Shown here piece by piece: positions 45,115 to 53,116 of a DNA stretch of 64,000 bases (position 1 is its first letter; each line of letters begins with the position of its first letter). The stretch is from NCBI GenBank assembly GCA_900552645.1, contig USAN01000002.1, forward strand, positions 186,001-250,000, in the 5' to 3' direction. A model generated the notes under the pieces. That model was not told the origin of the DNA. It saw only the letters and a list, made by a program, of their open reading frames with translations, and did no database searches. A program made the translations under genes and the position numbers. This DNA comes from an uncultured Bacteroides sp. Lineage in GTDB: Bacteria; Bacteroidota; Bacteroidia; Bacteroidales; Bacteroidaceae.

Positions 45115-46368
45115 TTATCTTTTTGAGAAAAATCTGCCTCTTCTTTTACTACTTTCCTCGGAATTGGATGATGCTTGAGACCTTCTAGTTCTGGTTACCT
45201 TTTCAGGTATAGTAGAATCAGTTGTTGCAACCTGAGGCTTTGGACTTGCTGGTATACGAATAGTTTCAATACTCTTTTTTATAAGTTTCTCTATATCCTT
45301 AAGCATATTTTTCTCGTCATTAGTGCAGAAAGAGAAAGAAATACCATCATTCCCTGCTCTTCCGGTACGTCCTATACGATGTACATAAGTCTCGGCAACA
45401 TCGGGCAAATCATAGTTTATTACAGCTGCCAGATTAGGAATATCTATACCTCGGGCTGCGATATCTGTAGCTACTATTGTATGAGTCTTTCCTGTTTTGA
45501 AATTGTTCAGGGCATTCTGACGTGCATTTTGCGACTTATTTCCATGTATTGCATCGCATGCTATATTATTCTTATTAAGAATACGTGCAATCTTATCGGC
45601 CCCATGTTTCGTACGCGAGAAGATAAGCACTGACTTATCCTGCAATTCAGCTAGAATTTTCAGAAGAAGATCTTTCTTTTGCTCTTTCTCTACAATATAC
45701 ATTTTCTGTTCTATTATATCTACCACTGATGATACAGGAGCCACTTCTACCCTAGCCGGGTTATTTAAAAGGGATTTTGATATTGTTACAATCTCCTTTG
45801 GCATTGTAGCCGAGAAAAGCAACGTTTGCTTCTTCTTTGGCAATAATGGAAGCAGTCGGCGTATATCATGAATAAAGCCCATATCAAGCATACGATCTGC
45901 CTCATCAAGCACGAAATGTTCTATATTGTTAAGGTAGATTATCTTCTGACTTATCAAATCAAGCAGTCGTCCAGGAGTAGCTATTAAAATATCAACACCT
46001 CTATTTAGTTCGTCTGTCTGTCTGCTTTGTTTCACTCCTCCGAAAATAACGGTATGTCTTAGCTTAGTATATTTGCCATACGCCTCAAAGTCTTCGCCAA
46101 TCTGTATTGCGAGCTCACGTGTGGGAGTTAATATAAGAGCCTTTATGACTCTCTTTCCCTTATTGGGCTCTTTGTTCAATAATTGTTGAATAATAGGAAT
46201 GGAAAAAGCTGCTGTCTTTCCGGTTCCTGTCTGTGCTATACCCAGTAAATCTATATTATCAATAGCAACAGGAATTGCTTTTATCTGTATAGGGGTTGGT
46301 ATCTCGTAATTCTTATCATCCAATGCCCTTAGTATGGGCTCGGAAATGTTTAACTCTTTAAATGTCAT
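45115..46368 (-). CDS. DEAD-box RNA helicase (RhlE/CsdA-like)
   Basis: A 417-residue ATP-dependent RNA helicase. Motifs in order: Q motif (FKELNISEPILRAL...PTPIQ), I AQTGTGKT, Ia PTRELAIQ, Ib TPGRLLD, II DEAD (VLDEADRMLDMG), III SAT, IV VLIFSRTKHG, V ATDIAARGIDIPN, VI HRIGRTGRAG. The C-terminal about 60 residues are basic and Ser/Arg/Lys-rich (RRGRFFSKR), likely RNA binding. Probably works in ribosome assembly or mRNA decay at low temperature. The preferred start is the ATG at 46368, as the longer frame begins with TTG. Confidence 0.95.
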   Translation of the reverse strand: MTFKELNISEPILRALDDKNYEIPTPIQIKAIPVAIDNIDLLGIAQTGTGKTAAFSIPIIQQLLNKEPNKGKRVIKALILTPTRELAIQIGEDFEAYGKYTKLRHTVIFGGVKQSRQTDELNRGVDILIATPGRLLDLISQKIIYLNNIEHFVLDEADRMLDMGFIHDIRRLLPLLPKKKQTLLFSATMPKEIVTISKSLLNNPARVEVAPVSSVVDIIEQKMYIVEKEQKKDLLLKILAELQDKSVLIFSRTKHGADKIARILNKNNIACDAIHGNKSQNARQNALNNFKTGKTHTIVATDIAARGIDIPNLAAVINYDLPDVAETYVHRIGRTGRAGNDGISFSFCTNDEKNMLKDIEKLIKKSIETIRIPASPKPQVATTDSTIPEKVTRTRRSQASSNSEESSKRRGRFFSKR

Positions 46369-46387
46369 CAAATTATATATTAAAGTA

Positions 46388-46395
46388 CAAAGGTA
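46388..46395 (-). promoter_or_regulatory. -7 box TACCTTTG for helicase gene
   Basis: TAnnTTTG match on the minus strand, 20 bp upstream of the ATG at 46368. Confidence 0.55.
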
Positions 46396-46670
46396 CGCTT
46401 AATATTCTTGTATTCCTAATTATTTGACCCGGAGCTATTTTGATGGTACTAAGCAGTTAAGAAACATTAGCGTTTAATCAGTTTATTTTTATCTATCCAA
46501 ATTAGATAAAAATTAAAGAGGAAAATATTATAACATACTCACAATTGATTTATATTATCAGCGTAGAAGGATAAATGTTTATATGGTTCCGAATAATATA
46601 AATTTAGTAGTTACAAATATTATAAAAGTTGGCTGTAATTGTTATAATAATCCTACAATCAATTTAAAAG
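46396..46670. other. Intergenic stretch without recognised gene
   Basis: AT-rich; no tRNA-like or gene-like pattern. A 16-base motif ATGGTACTAAGCAGTT (46443-46458) repeats that at 45093-45108 with one difference. Confidence 0.5.
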
Positions 46671-46848
46671 AGTCTATTTAATAAGTACATAAATTAGAAT
46701 ATAAATTGATATACTGTAAGCAATGGTTTTCTTAAAAAGAAAAAAGTATCATTTCAAACCGATGAATACAAGTCAAAATGATACTTTTTATTTATGTAGT
46801 TGTAAACTGTAACTTCAAGTAACTCTATTTCTACTTGTTAGACAGCCC
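46671..46848 (-). mobile_element. MITE-like element copy B (178 bp)
   Basis: Same length and order of blocks as copy A (3933-4110) on the opposite strand. Ends AGTCTATTTAATAAGT (46671-46686) and ACTTGTTAGACAGCCC (46833-46848) are decayed inverted repeats (11 of 16). The hairpin arms AAAGTATCATTT (46743-46754) and AAATGATACTTT (46776-46787) carry a compensatory A-T for G-C change relative to copy A, so pairing is kept. It lies 3' of the S41 protease gene. Confidence 0.7.
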
Positions 46849-46884
46849 CTTTCTATTAAAACTCCTATTATAGTATAATACGGT

Positions 46885-48507
46885 CTATTTCACTTTCTTT
46901 TTGTAGAATAGAGAATTATAATCGGAGTAGTTAAGTAATTCTATAGCTTTTGCAACACTTTCGTTAGTGGCATTGATAATATGATAATATTCATTCATAT
47001 CCCATAAATCTCGCGCTATAAGTGCTTTTATCTGTAACTTAAGAAGTGGCAATGATGTATTATACTCCTTCTCATTATACTTTACGCCGGCTTTCTCGCC
47101 ATCGGCAATCAGGGCCTTCATCATATCTGGAGTAACTTCAAAACCCAATGCATAATCTTCAAAATTCTTATATTTAGCCTTCAATTCCTTACGATGTGAA
47201 TCTATATATTTAAAATGATTCTGCAGTATTATACCCTTATAACTTAACTGGCGATGATATTCTGTATATTTAGTTGTATCTACCGGCACAAAATAATCGG
47301 GCATCACTCCTCCTCCACCATATACTACACGACCAAGCTTATGAGTATTGAACTTTAATGAATCAGGGAAATGAATGCTGTCGGCACTCATCATTTCGCC
47401 CTTATTATAACGGTCTATAAGATCTTTATTATATTTTTCTATGCTCTCGTATGGTTTCTGTATACATCTGCCTGCAGGGGTATAATAACGTGCTACGGTA
47501 AGGCGTATCATAGAACCGTCGGGTAAGTCTATAGGACGCTGCACCAATCCTTTACCAAAAGTTCGTCGACCAACCAGAAGTCCACGATCCCAATCTTGCA
47601 CTGCCCCACTTACAATTTCGCTTGCTGAAGCCGAGAATTCATCTACAAGTACTATTAGCTTACCATCACGAAATGCTCCGTTGCCTTTTGCTAGAAACTC
47701 GCTTCTTGGATTTCTACGTCCCTCTGTATATACAATAAGTTCCTGCTTACCCAAGAACTCGTTTGCTATATCTATTGCAGCATTAAGATAGCCTCCCCCG
47801 TTGCCTTGAAGATCTAAAATAAGATTCTTCATACCTTTACTCTGCAGGTCGGCAAGAGCTTTCTTAAATTCATCATAAGTAGTAGCTCCAAAGCGATTTA
47901 TCTTTATATATCCGTTCTTATCATCTATCATATACGAAGCATCAAGACTGTATACAGGTATTTTGTCTCTTTTAACCGTAAAATCAAGAAGATTCTTCAC
48001 GCCACGACGATTTATCTTAAGATTAACCTTCGAATCTTTAGGACCACGCAGACGGCGCATAATTTCTTCCGTGTTCATTTTTACACCAGCAATAAGAGTG
48101 TCATCAACCATAACTATGCGGTCGCCGGCCATAATACCTACTTTCTCGGAAGGGCCTCCCGATACAGGCTGAATTACAAGAAGAGTATCTTCTGACATGT
48201 TAAACTGTACTCCAATTCCCTCAAAGTTGCCTTGCAGAGGTTCATTCATCTTCTTTACCTCATCCGCATTTGCATATGTTGAATGAGGATCAAGTTGCTC
48301 GAGCATCTTTACAATAGCTCCTTCAACAAGTTTACCCTCATCTACAGGATCTACATACAGATTTGAGATGGCAAATTCGGCCATCTGTAACTTTCTCGCA
48401 GGTGATTCTGCATACGAGTTTTTCTCTTTTTCCTGAGCATTGATGCTTATAGAAAAAATGCAGGCGCACAAGCCTGCAACTATTATTCTAGTATATTTCA
48501 TAATCAT
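46885..48507 (-). CDS. S41 family C-terminal processing protease (PDZ)
   Basis: A 540-residue exported protease with signal peptide (about 1-25, ending INAQ). PDZ domain about residues 90-180 (QPVSGGPSEKVGIMAGDRIVMVDD); S41 core with GYIKINRF, DLQGNGGGYLNAAI, catalytic Ser region VDEFSASASEIVSG and Lys near residue 319 in FGKGLVQ. It cleaves C-terminal ends of periplasmic proteins. A C-terminal extension of about 150 residues is typical in Bacteroidetes. The ATG overlaps the coaD stop (ATGA); a second ATG is two codons further. Confidence 0.93.
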   Translation of the reverse strand: MIMKYTRIIVAGLCACIFSISINAQEKEKNSYAESPARKLQMAEFAISNLYVDPVDEGKLVEGAIVKMLEQLDPHSTYANADEVKKMNEPLQGNFEGIGVQFNMSEDTLLVIQPVSGGPSEKVGIMAGDRIVMVDDTLIAGVKMNTEEIMRRLRGPKDSKVNLKINRRGVKNLLDFTVKRDKIPVYSLDASYMIDDKNGYIKINRFGATTYDEFKKALADLQSKGMKNLILDLQGNGGGYLNAAIDIANEFLGKQELIVYTEGRRNPRSEFLAKGNGAFRDGKLIVLVDEFSASASEIVSGAVQDWDRGLLVGRRTFGKGLVQRPIDLPDGSMIRLTVARYYTPAGRCIQKPYESIEKYNKDLIDRYNKGEMMSADSIHFPDSLKFNTHKLGRVVYGGGGVMPDYFVPVDTTKYTEYHRQLSYKGIILQNHFKYIDSHRKELKAKYKNFEDYALGFEVTPDMMKALIADGEKAGVKYNEKEYNTSLPLLKLQIKALIARDLWDMNEYYHIINATNESVAKAIELLNYSDYNSLFYKKKVK

Positions 48508-48980
48508 TCCAATTTCATTCCTTCTGGCAAAAAGTAAGATACATCCTTTCCATATTGCAACAGTTCCCTTACTATTGTAGAACTTACAGAGGTAAGCTCG
48601 GGCTCTGTGAACAATAAAATTGTTTCTACTCCCGATAATTTACGGTTAACATCGGCTATAGTCTCTTCATATTCAAAATCGCGAACTGTACGGATACCTC
48701 TTATTATAAATCCTGCATCATGCTTTGTAGCAAAATCTACGGTAAGAGAATCATAAGAATCAACGATTATACGAGAATCATCTGCAAAAAGCAATCTTAC
48801 CATTTCAACTCTTTTATCAACAGGAAAATAGGTCTTTTTGTTGTCATTTATTCCTATTCCTATAATAATTTCATCCATAAAGGTAAGTGCTCTTTTTACT
48901 ATCGAATAGTGACCGATAGTAAAAGGGTCGAATGTACCCGGAAATATAGCTCTTCTAATTTTATTTGCTACCACATTCAA
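48504..48980 (-). CDS. coaD: Phosphopantetheine adenylyltransferase, without ATG start
   Basis: A 158-residue nucleotidyltransferase making dephospho-CoA from phosphopantetheine and ATP. Motifs: RRAIFPGTFDPFTIGHYSIVKRAL (T/HxGH), GIGINDNKKTYF, GFIIRGIRTVRDFEYE, and LTSVSSTIVREL. The family's usual start is a Met just before RRAIFPG, but that codon here is ATT (48959-48957), one base after the parE stop. In-frame TTG (48980) and GTG (48974) lie inside the parE end. The true start codon is therefore non-ATG; the longest option is given. Confidence 0.93.
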   Translation of the reverse strand: MNVVANKIRRAIFPGTFDPFTIGHYSIVKRALTFMDEIIIGIGINDNKKTYFPVDKRVEMVRLLFADDSRIIVDSYDSLTVDFATKHDAGFIIRGIRTVRDFEYEETIADVNRKLSGVETILLFTEPELTSVSSTIVRELLQYGKDVSYFLPEGMKLE

Positions 48981-50862
48981 TATCTTTTATAATATCTTCC
49001 TCTACAACCAGATTATCTATAATAAAATTCTGACGTTCCATAGTATTCTTACCCATATAAAACTCAAGCAGTTCTTTTACAAGATCTGTTTTCTTTAGTG
49101 AAACCTGCTCAAGGCGCATATCTTTTCCTATGAAATGTTTGAACTCATCGGGCGATATTTCTCCAAGTCCTTTGAATCGTGTGATTTCCGGATTAGGACT
49201 TAGTTTCTGTATAGCACGCTGTCTCTCATCGTCCGAATAACAGTATATAGTTTCGTAAACTCCTTTTTTTCTATTTCTTACACGAAAAAGCGGAGTCTGA
49301 AGTATATATACATGTCCTTTTTTTATAAGATCAGGGAAGAACTGCAAGAAAAAAGTTATAAGTAACAAACGTATGTGCATTCCATCCACATCGGCATCGG
49401 TAGCTACTATAACCTTGTTGTATCTTAAGCCTTCCATGCCATCTTCTATATTGAGAGCTGCTTGCAATAGATTGAACTCTTCATTTTCATATACCACTTT
49501 CTTTGTAAGTCCAAAAGAATTGAGAGGCTTACCACGTAGACTAAATACAGCCTGAGTATTAACATCTCGGCTTTTTGTTATAGATCCACTAGCCGAGTCT
49601 CCTTCAGTAATGAATATGCAACTATCTTCCTGAAGATTTCCTTTTGCATCACTAAGATGCACTCTGCAATCACGAAGCTTACGGTTATGAAGATTTGCCT
49701 TTTTAGCTCTTTCTCGTGCAAGTTTAGTTACGCCAGCAATAGCTTTACGTTCTTTTTCGGATTCCTGTATCTTCTGGAGTATAACATCTGCAATATCAGT
49801 ATTCTTATGAAGATAATTATCAACCTCAGTCTTTACAAAATCTCCTACAAACTTATTTACACTAGGACCTCCAGGATACATGTTTGTAGAACCAAGCTTA
49901 ATTTTTGTCTGACTCTCAAAAAGAGGTTCTTCTACATTTACTGCAATAGCTGCCACTAATCCATTACGGATATCGGCATAATCCATGTTTTTGTTAAAAT
50001 ATTCCTTTATAGTACGTGCTATGTGTTCTTTGAAAGCACTCTGATGAGTACCTCCCTGAGTAGTATGCTGTCCGTTAACGAATGAGTAGTACTCTTCACC
50101 ATACTGACCGGTATGAGTAAAGGCTATCTCAATATCTTCTCCTTTAAGATGAATGATCGGATAAAGGCCATTTGAAGTCATGTTATCATTAAGCAGATCG
50201 ACGAGGCCGTTGCGCGATATTATTCTCTGTCCGTTATATACTATAGCCAATCCGGTATTTAGATAAGTATAGTTACGAAGCATCGTTTCTATAAATTCCG
50301 AACGGAAGGAGTAGTTCAGAAAAAGAGTATTATCTGGTTCAAAGAATATATAAGTACCATTAAGTTCATCAGTATCTTCTGTTACGTCACTTATAATATT
50401 ACCCTTTGAAAAATGAGCAATACGTACTTTCCCCTCACGATAACTACGTACCTCGAACTGTGAACTTAACGCATTTACTGCCTTTATACCTACGCCATTC
50501 AGACCTACACTTTTCTTAAAAGCTTTACTGTCATATTTACCACCGGTATTAAGTACGCTTACAGCCTCAATAAGCTTTCCCTGAGGAATGCCACGTCCAT
50601 AATCGCGTATAGATACTCTTAGCTTATCTTCAATGGTAATTTCTATTCTTTTTCCTGCCTGCATCTTAAACTCATCGATACTATTATCTAGTACCTCTTT
50701 AAGAAGCACATAAATACCATCTTCAGGATGTGATCCGTCGCCCAATTTCCCGATATACATGCCGGGACGGGTACGTACATGTTCCATATCACTTAGATGG
50801 CGGATATTGTCATCCGTATATTCCACCTGCGATCTGTTTATCAGTTCATCGTTTTCTTCCAT
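48961..50862 (-). CDS. parE: DNA topoisomerase IV subunit B (GyrB-like ATPase)
   Basis: A 633-residue type II topoisomerase B subunit. GHKL ATPase: VRTRPGMYIGKLGDG, KEVLDNSIDEF, DYGRGIP, KSVGLNGVGIKAVNALS. TOPRIM: FITEGDSASG and TDADVDGMHIR; C-terminal ARFKGLGEISPDEFKHFIG-type segment. It decatenates replicated chromosomes with ParC, which is not in the window. The frame extends two codons to a GTG; the ATG at 50862 is chosen. Overlaps coaD by 20 bp with the longest coaD start. Confidence 0.95.
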   Translation of the reverse strand: MEENDELINRSQVEYTDDNIRHLSDMEHVRTRPGMYIGKLGDGSHPEDGIYVLLKEVLDNSIDEFKMQAGKRIEITIEDKLRVSIRDYGRGIPQGKLIEAVSVLNTGGKYDSKAFKKSVGLNGVGIKAVNALSSQFEVRSYREGKVRIAHFSKGNIISDVTEDTDELNGTYIFFEPDNTLFLNYSFRSEFIETMLRNYTYLNTGLAIVYNGQRIISRNGLVDLLNDNMTSNGLYPIIHLKGEDIEIAFTHTGQYGEEYYSFVNGQHTTQGGTHQSAFKEHIARTIKEYFNKNMDYADIRNGLVAAIAVNVEEPLFESQTKIKLGSTNMYPGGPSVNKFVGDFVKTEVDNYLHKNTDIADVILQKIQESEKERKAIAGVTKLARERAKKANLHNRKLRDCRVHLSDAKGNLQEDSCIFITEGDSASGSITKSRDVNTQAVFSLRGKPLNSFGLTKKVVYENEEFNLLQAALNIEDGMEGLRYNKVIVATDADVDGMHIRLLLITFFLQFFPDLIKKGHVYILQTPLFRVRNRKKGVYETIYCYSDDERQRAIQKLSPNPEITRFKGLGEISPDEFKHFIGKDMRLEQVSLKKTDLVKELLEFYMGKNTMERQNFIIDNLVVEEDIIKDIECGSK

Positions 50863-50879
50863 AATCACATCTTACTTTA

Positions 50880-52013
50880 TTATAAATCTTTTCTGAATGC
50901 ACGGCGACGTTTATGTTGTATTGATTCGAATGAATCCCACTGTGCCTGTACTTTTTTGTTTTCTTCTAGTTCCGGATTTGATTCTCCATATTCAAAACCC
51001 ATTTTATGGTATATAGGTATCAAATCGGAGAATAGAAGTGCATTTACTCCTTTACTTTGATATTCCGGCTTAACAGCCACTAAAAGTAAATCGAGAACTT
51101 TTGGACGCTTTATAAAAAGGCTCTTTAGAAGATAATACCAACCGAATGGCAATAATCTTCCTTTAGCTTTTTGAAGTGCAACAGAGAGTGATGCCATAGA
51201 AATTCCAACGGCAACAAGTTGACCATTGGCATCTTCGACCATTGAAATCATTCTTAAATCAAGAAGTCCCAAATACATTTTCACATATTGGTTTATTTGT
51301 CTCTGAGTCATTTGAGAATATCCATATAACGGAGAGTAAGCCTCATTTATAAGATCAAATATTTTCTGTCCGTAATTACCCTCTTTTATTTCACTTCGTT
51401 TTTTAAGTTTCTTTATCGTAAGGTTATATTTACGCTTTATAATATCGGCAACACGGATATATTTATCGGGTAGAGCATCGGGAACAAACAGCTTGAATTC
51501 TACCCAATCTGCATCCTTTATCAACCCTAGCTTCTCCATATGCTGCGGATAATATGGATAATTGTAGATAGTAGCCATGGTACTTAACTGATCAAAACCT
51601 TCTATAAGCATACCCTCGGCATCCATATCAGTAAATCCAAGTGGTCCTACCATTGAAGTCATTCCTCTCTCTTTTCCCCATTTCTCTACAGCATTCAATA
51701 AACCTGCCGAGACTTCGGGATCATCTATAAAATCGATCCAACCGAAACGTACATCTTTCTTATCCCATGTCTCATTTGCACGTTTGTTTATGATTGCAGC
51801 CACACGCCCTACTAATTTACCATCCTTATAGGCCAAGAAATAGTCTGCCTCACAAAATTCGAAAGCAGCGTTCTTTTTGGGATTATAAGTATTTAGCATA
51901 TCGTCATACAAATCGGGCACCGAATAAGGATTGTTTTTGTACAACTCGTAATTGAATCTAATAAATTTTTTCAGTTCTTTCTTGTCACTGACCTTTTTTA
52001 TAATTACAGCCAT
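50880..52013 (-). CDS. GNAT family N-acetyltransferase-like protein
   Basis: A 377-residue protein with GNAT-like features: YDGKLVGRVAAIIN-type strand (YFLAYKDGKLVGRVAAI), GFIDFIDD-like WIDFIDDPEVSAGLLNAVEKWGKERGM, and a C-terminal acyl-CoA-binding stretch VAVKPEYQSKGVNALLFSDLIPIYHKMGF. Longer than simple GNATs, with two GNAT-like halves. Members in Bacteroidetes are of unknown substrate. It is 17 bp upstream of parE and co-oriented with coaD and the S41 protease gene. Confidence 0.85.
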   Translation of the reverse strand: MAVIIKKVSDKKELKKFIRFNYELYKNNPYSVPDLYDDMLNTYNPKKNAAFEFCEADYFLAYKDGKLVGRVAAIINKRANETWDKKDVRFGWIDFIDDPEVSAGLLNAVEKWGKERGMTSMVGPLGFTDMDAEGMLIEGFDQLSTMATIYNYPYYPQHMEKLGLIKDADWVEFKLFVPDALPDKYIRVADIIKRKYNLTIKKLKKRSEIKEGNYGQKIFDLINEAYSPLYGYSQMTQRQINQYVKMYLGLLDLRMISMVEDANGQLVAVGISMASLSVALQKAKGRLLPFGWYYLLKSLFIKRPKVLDLLLVAVKPEYQSKGVNALLFSDLIPIYHKMGFEYGESNPELEENKKVQAQWDSFESIQHKRRRAFRKDL

Positions 52014-52088
52014 CCTCTGATTTATAAGAATTAAGGCTGTAAAGATAAAAGTTTTTTGTTTAAAATGAGAAATGTTGATATTAAAAAA

Positions 52089-52124
52089 GCATCTTTACCA
52101 CTTTATGACAAGTAGCAAAGATGC
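52089..52124 (-). terminator. Terminator after metallophosphoesterase gene
   Basis: GCATCTTT (52089-52096) pairs with AAAGATGC (52117-52124), with inner ACTT/AAGT pairing; the minus-strand sense continues with six T residues. Confidence 0.7.
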
Positions 52125-52148
52125 CAATCTTAATCTGAATAAAGATTG

Positions 52149-53081
52149 TTATTTTGTGCGTTTAACAGTATATAGAACTTTTCCTTCCTTATCAATCATA
52201 TTTAGATTAAGTTCACTCTTATCAGCACCTATTACTGAGAAGCCGGCTTCAGGACTACAGAATTGAGTTCCTTCTATAGCACTTACCTTACGGCTTAAGG
52301 AAGCTGACGAGTTAACAACATAATCAATATTACTACCTTCCTTACGTATATGCTGGAAATTATGAATATGTCCACACAAATACATATCTACATTATATTT
52401 ACGCAATATAGGATCTAATCTGTTCTGTAAGTCGATACGTTCATTCTCGCTTTTAGGAGTCTGAGCATATATTGGATGATGTCCCACAACGATTACCCAA
52501 TCTTCCTTTGCCTGCTTTAATTCTGCTTCAAGCCAGCTAAGTTGTGCTTTAATGCTCTGCTTTACTGCATCTGGATATGTTGCCGAATCATTACGATACT
52601 TATCTATCAATGGAGCTGTATCAATCATCACAAAACGTACGCTTACACCATCATCGCTAAATACCTTAGAATAATAACGAGAAGGCATTGTCCATCTGCG
52701 GCTTACGTTAGTATAGTCAATTACAGCCTGAGTATTTCCACGGTATTCATGGTTTCCAAGAACAGGAAACCAATCTATCATAAGTTCTGGATGTGAATAT
52801 ATCAATTCATAGTTTGTCATCCATAAAGGATCGCTAATGCTTCTTACTCCCTCAAAATGGTGTACATCGCCTGCCGCTATTACACATTCAGGGCCAATTT
52901 CCTCACCCATCTTACCCATAAGTTCGGCAATAGGTTTCTGATCATAATAGCCATTACGACCTAAATCATTACCCATATAGAAATTTATAGTCTTCTCCAG
53001 TGATTTCCACACTTCGGGAGTCTGCGCAAAAGAGGTTACTGTTAAAAAGGCTGTTATAGCCAGAATCATCATTCTTTTCAT
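52149..53081 (-). CDS. Exported metallophosphoesterase (purple acid phosphatase-like)
   Basis: A 310-residue calcineurin-like phosphoesterase with signal peptide MKRMMILAITAFLTVTSFAQ. Metal motifs: GNDLGRNGYYDQ, AAGDVHHF (G-D), VLGNHEYRGN (G-N-H-E), VVGHHPIYAQ and CGHIHNFQHI. Several upstream Met codons exist (53093, 53090), and the longest frame starts at TTG overlapping the receptor stop; the signal peptide favours 53081. Co-transcribed with the TonB-dependent receptor, so it probably removes phosphate from a compound that the receptor imports or that the cell meets outside. Substrate unknown. Confidence 0.9.
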   Translation of the reverse strand: MKRMMILAITAFLTVTSFAQTPEVWKSLEKTINFYMGNDLGRNGYYDQKPIAELMGKMGEEIGPECVIAAGDVHHFEGVRSISDPLWMTNYELIYSHPELMIDWFPVLGNHEYRGNTQAVIDYTNVSRRWTMPSRYYSKVFSDDGVSVRFVMIDTAPLIDKYRNDSATYPDAVKQSIKAQLSWLEAELKQAKEDWVIVVGHHPIYAQTPKSENERIDLQNRLDPILRKYNVDMYLCGHIHNFQHIRKEGSNIDYVVNSSASLSRKVSAIEGTQFCSPEAGFSVIGADKSELNLNMIDKEGKVLYTVKRTK

Positions 53082-53116
53082 TATTGTCATCATTTTATTA
53101 TTGTCTGTATTTATTA

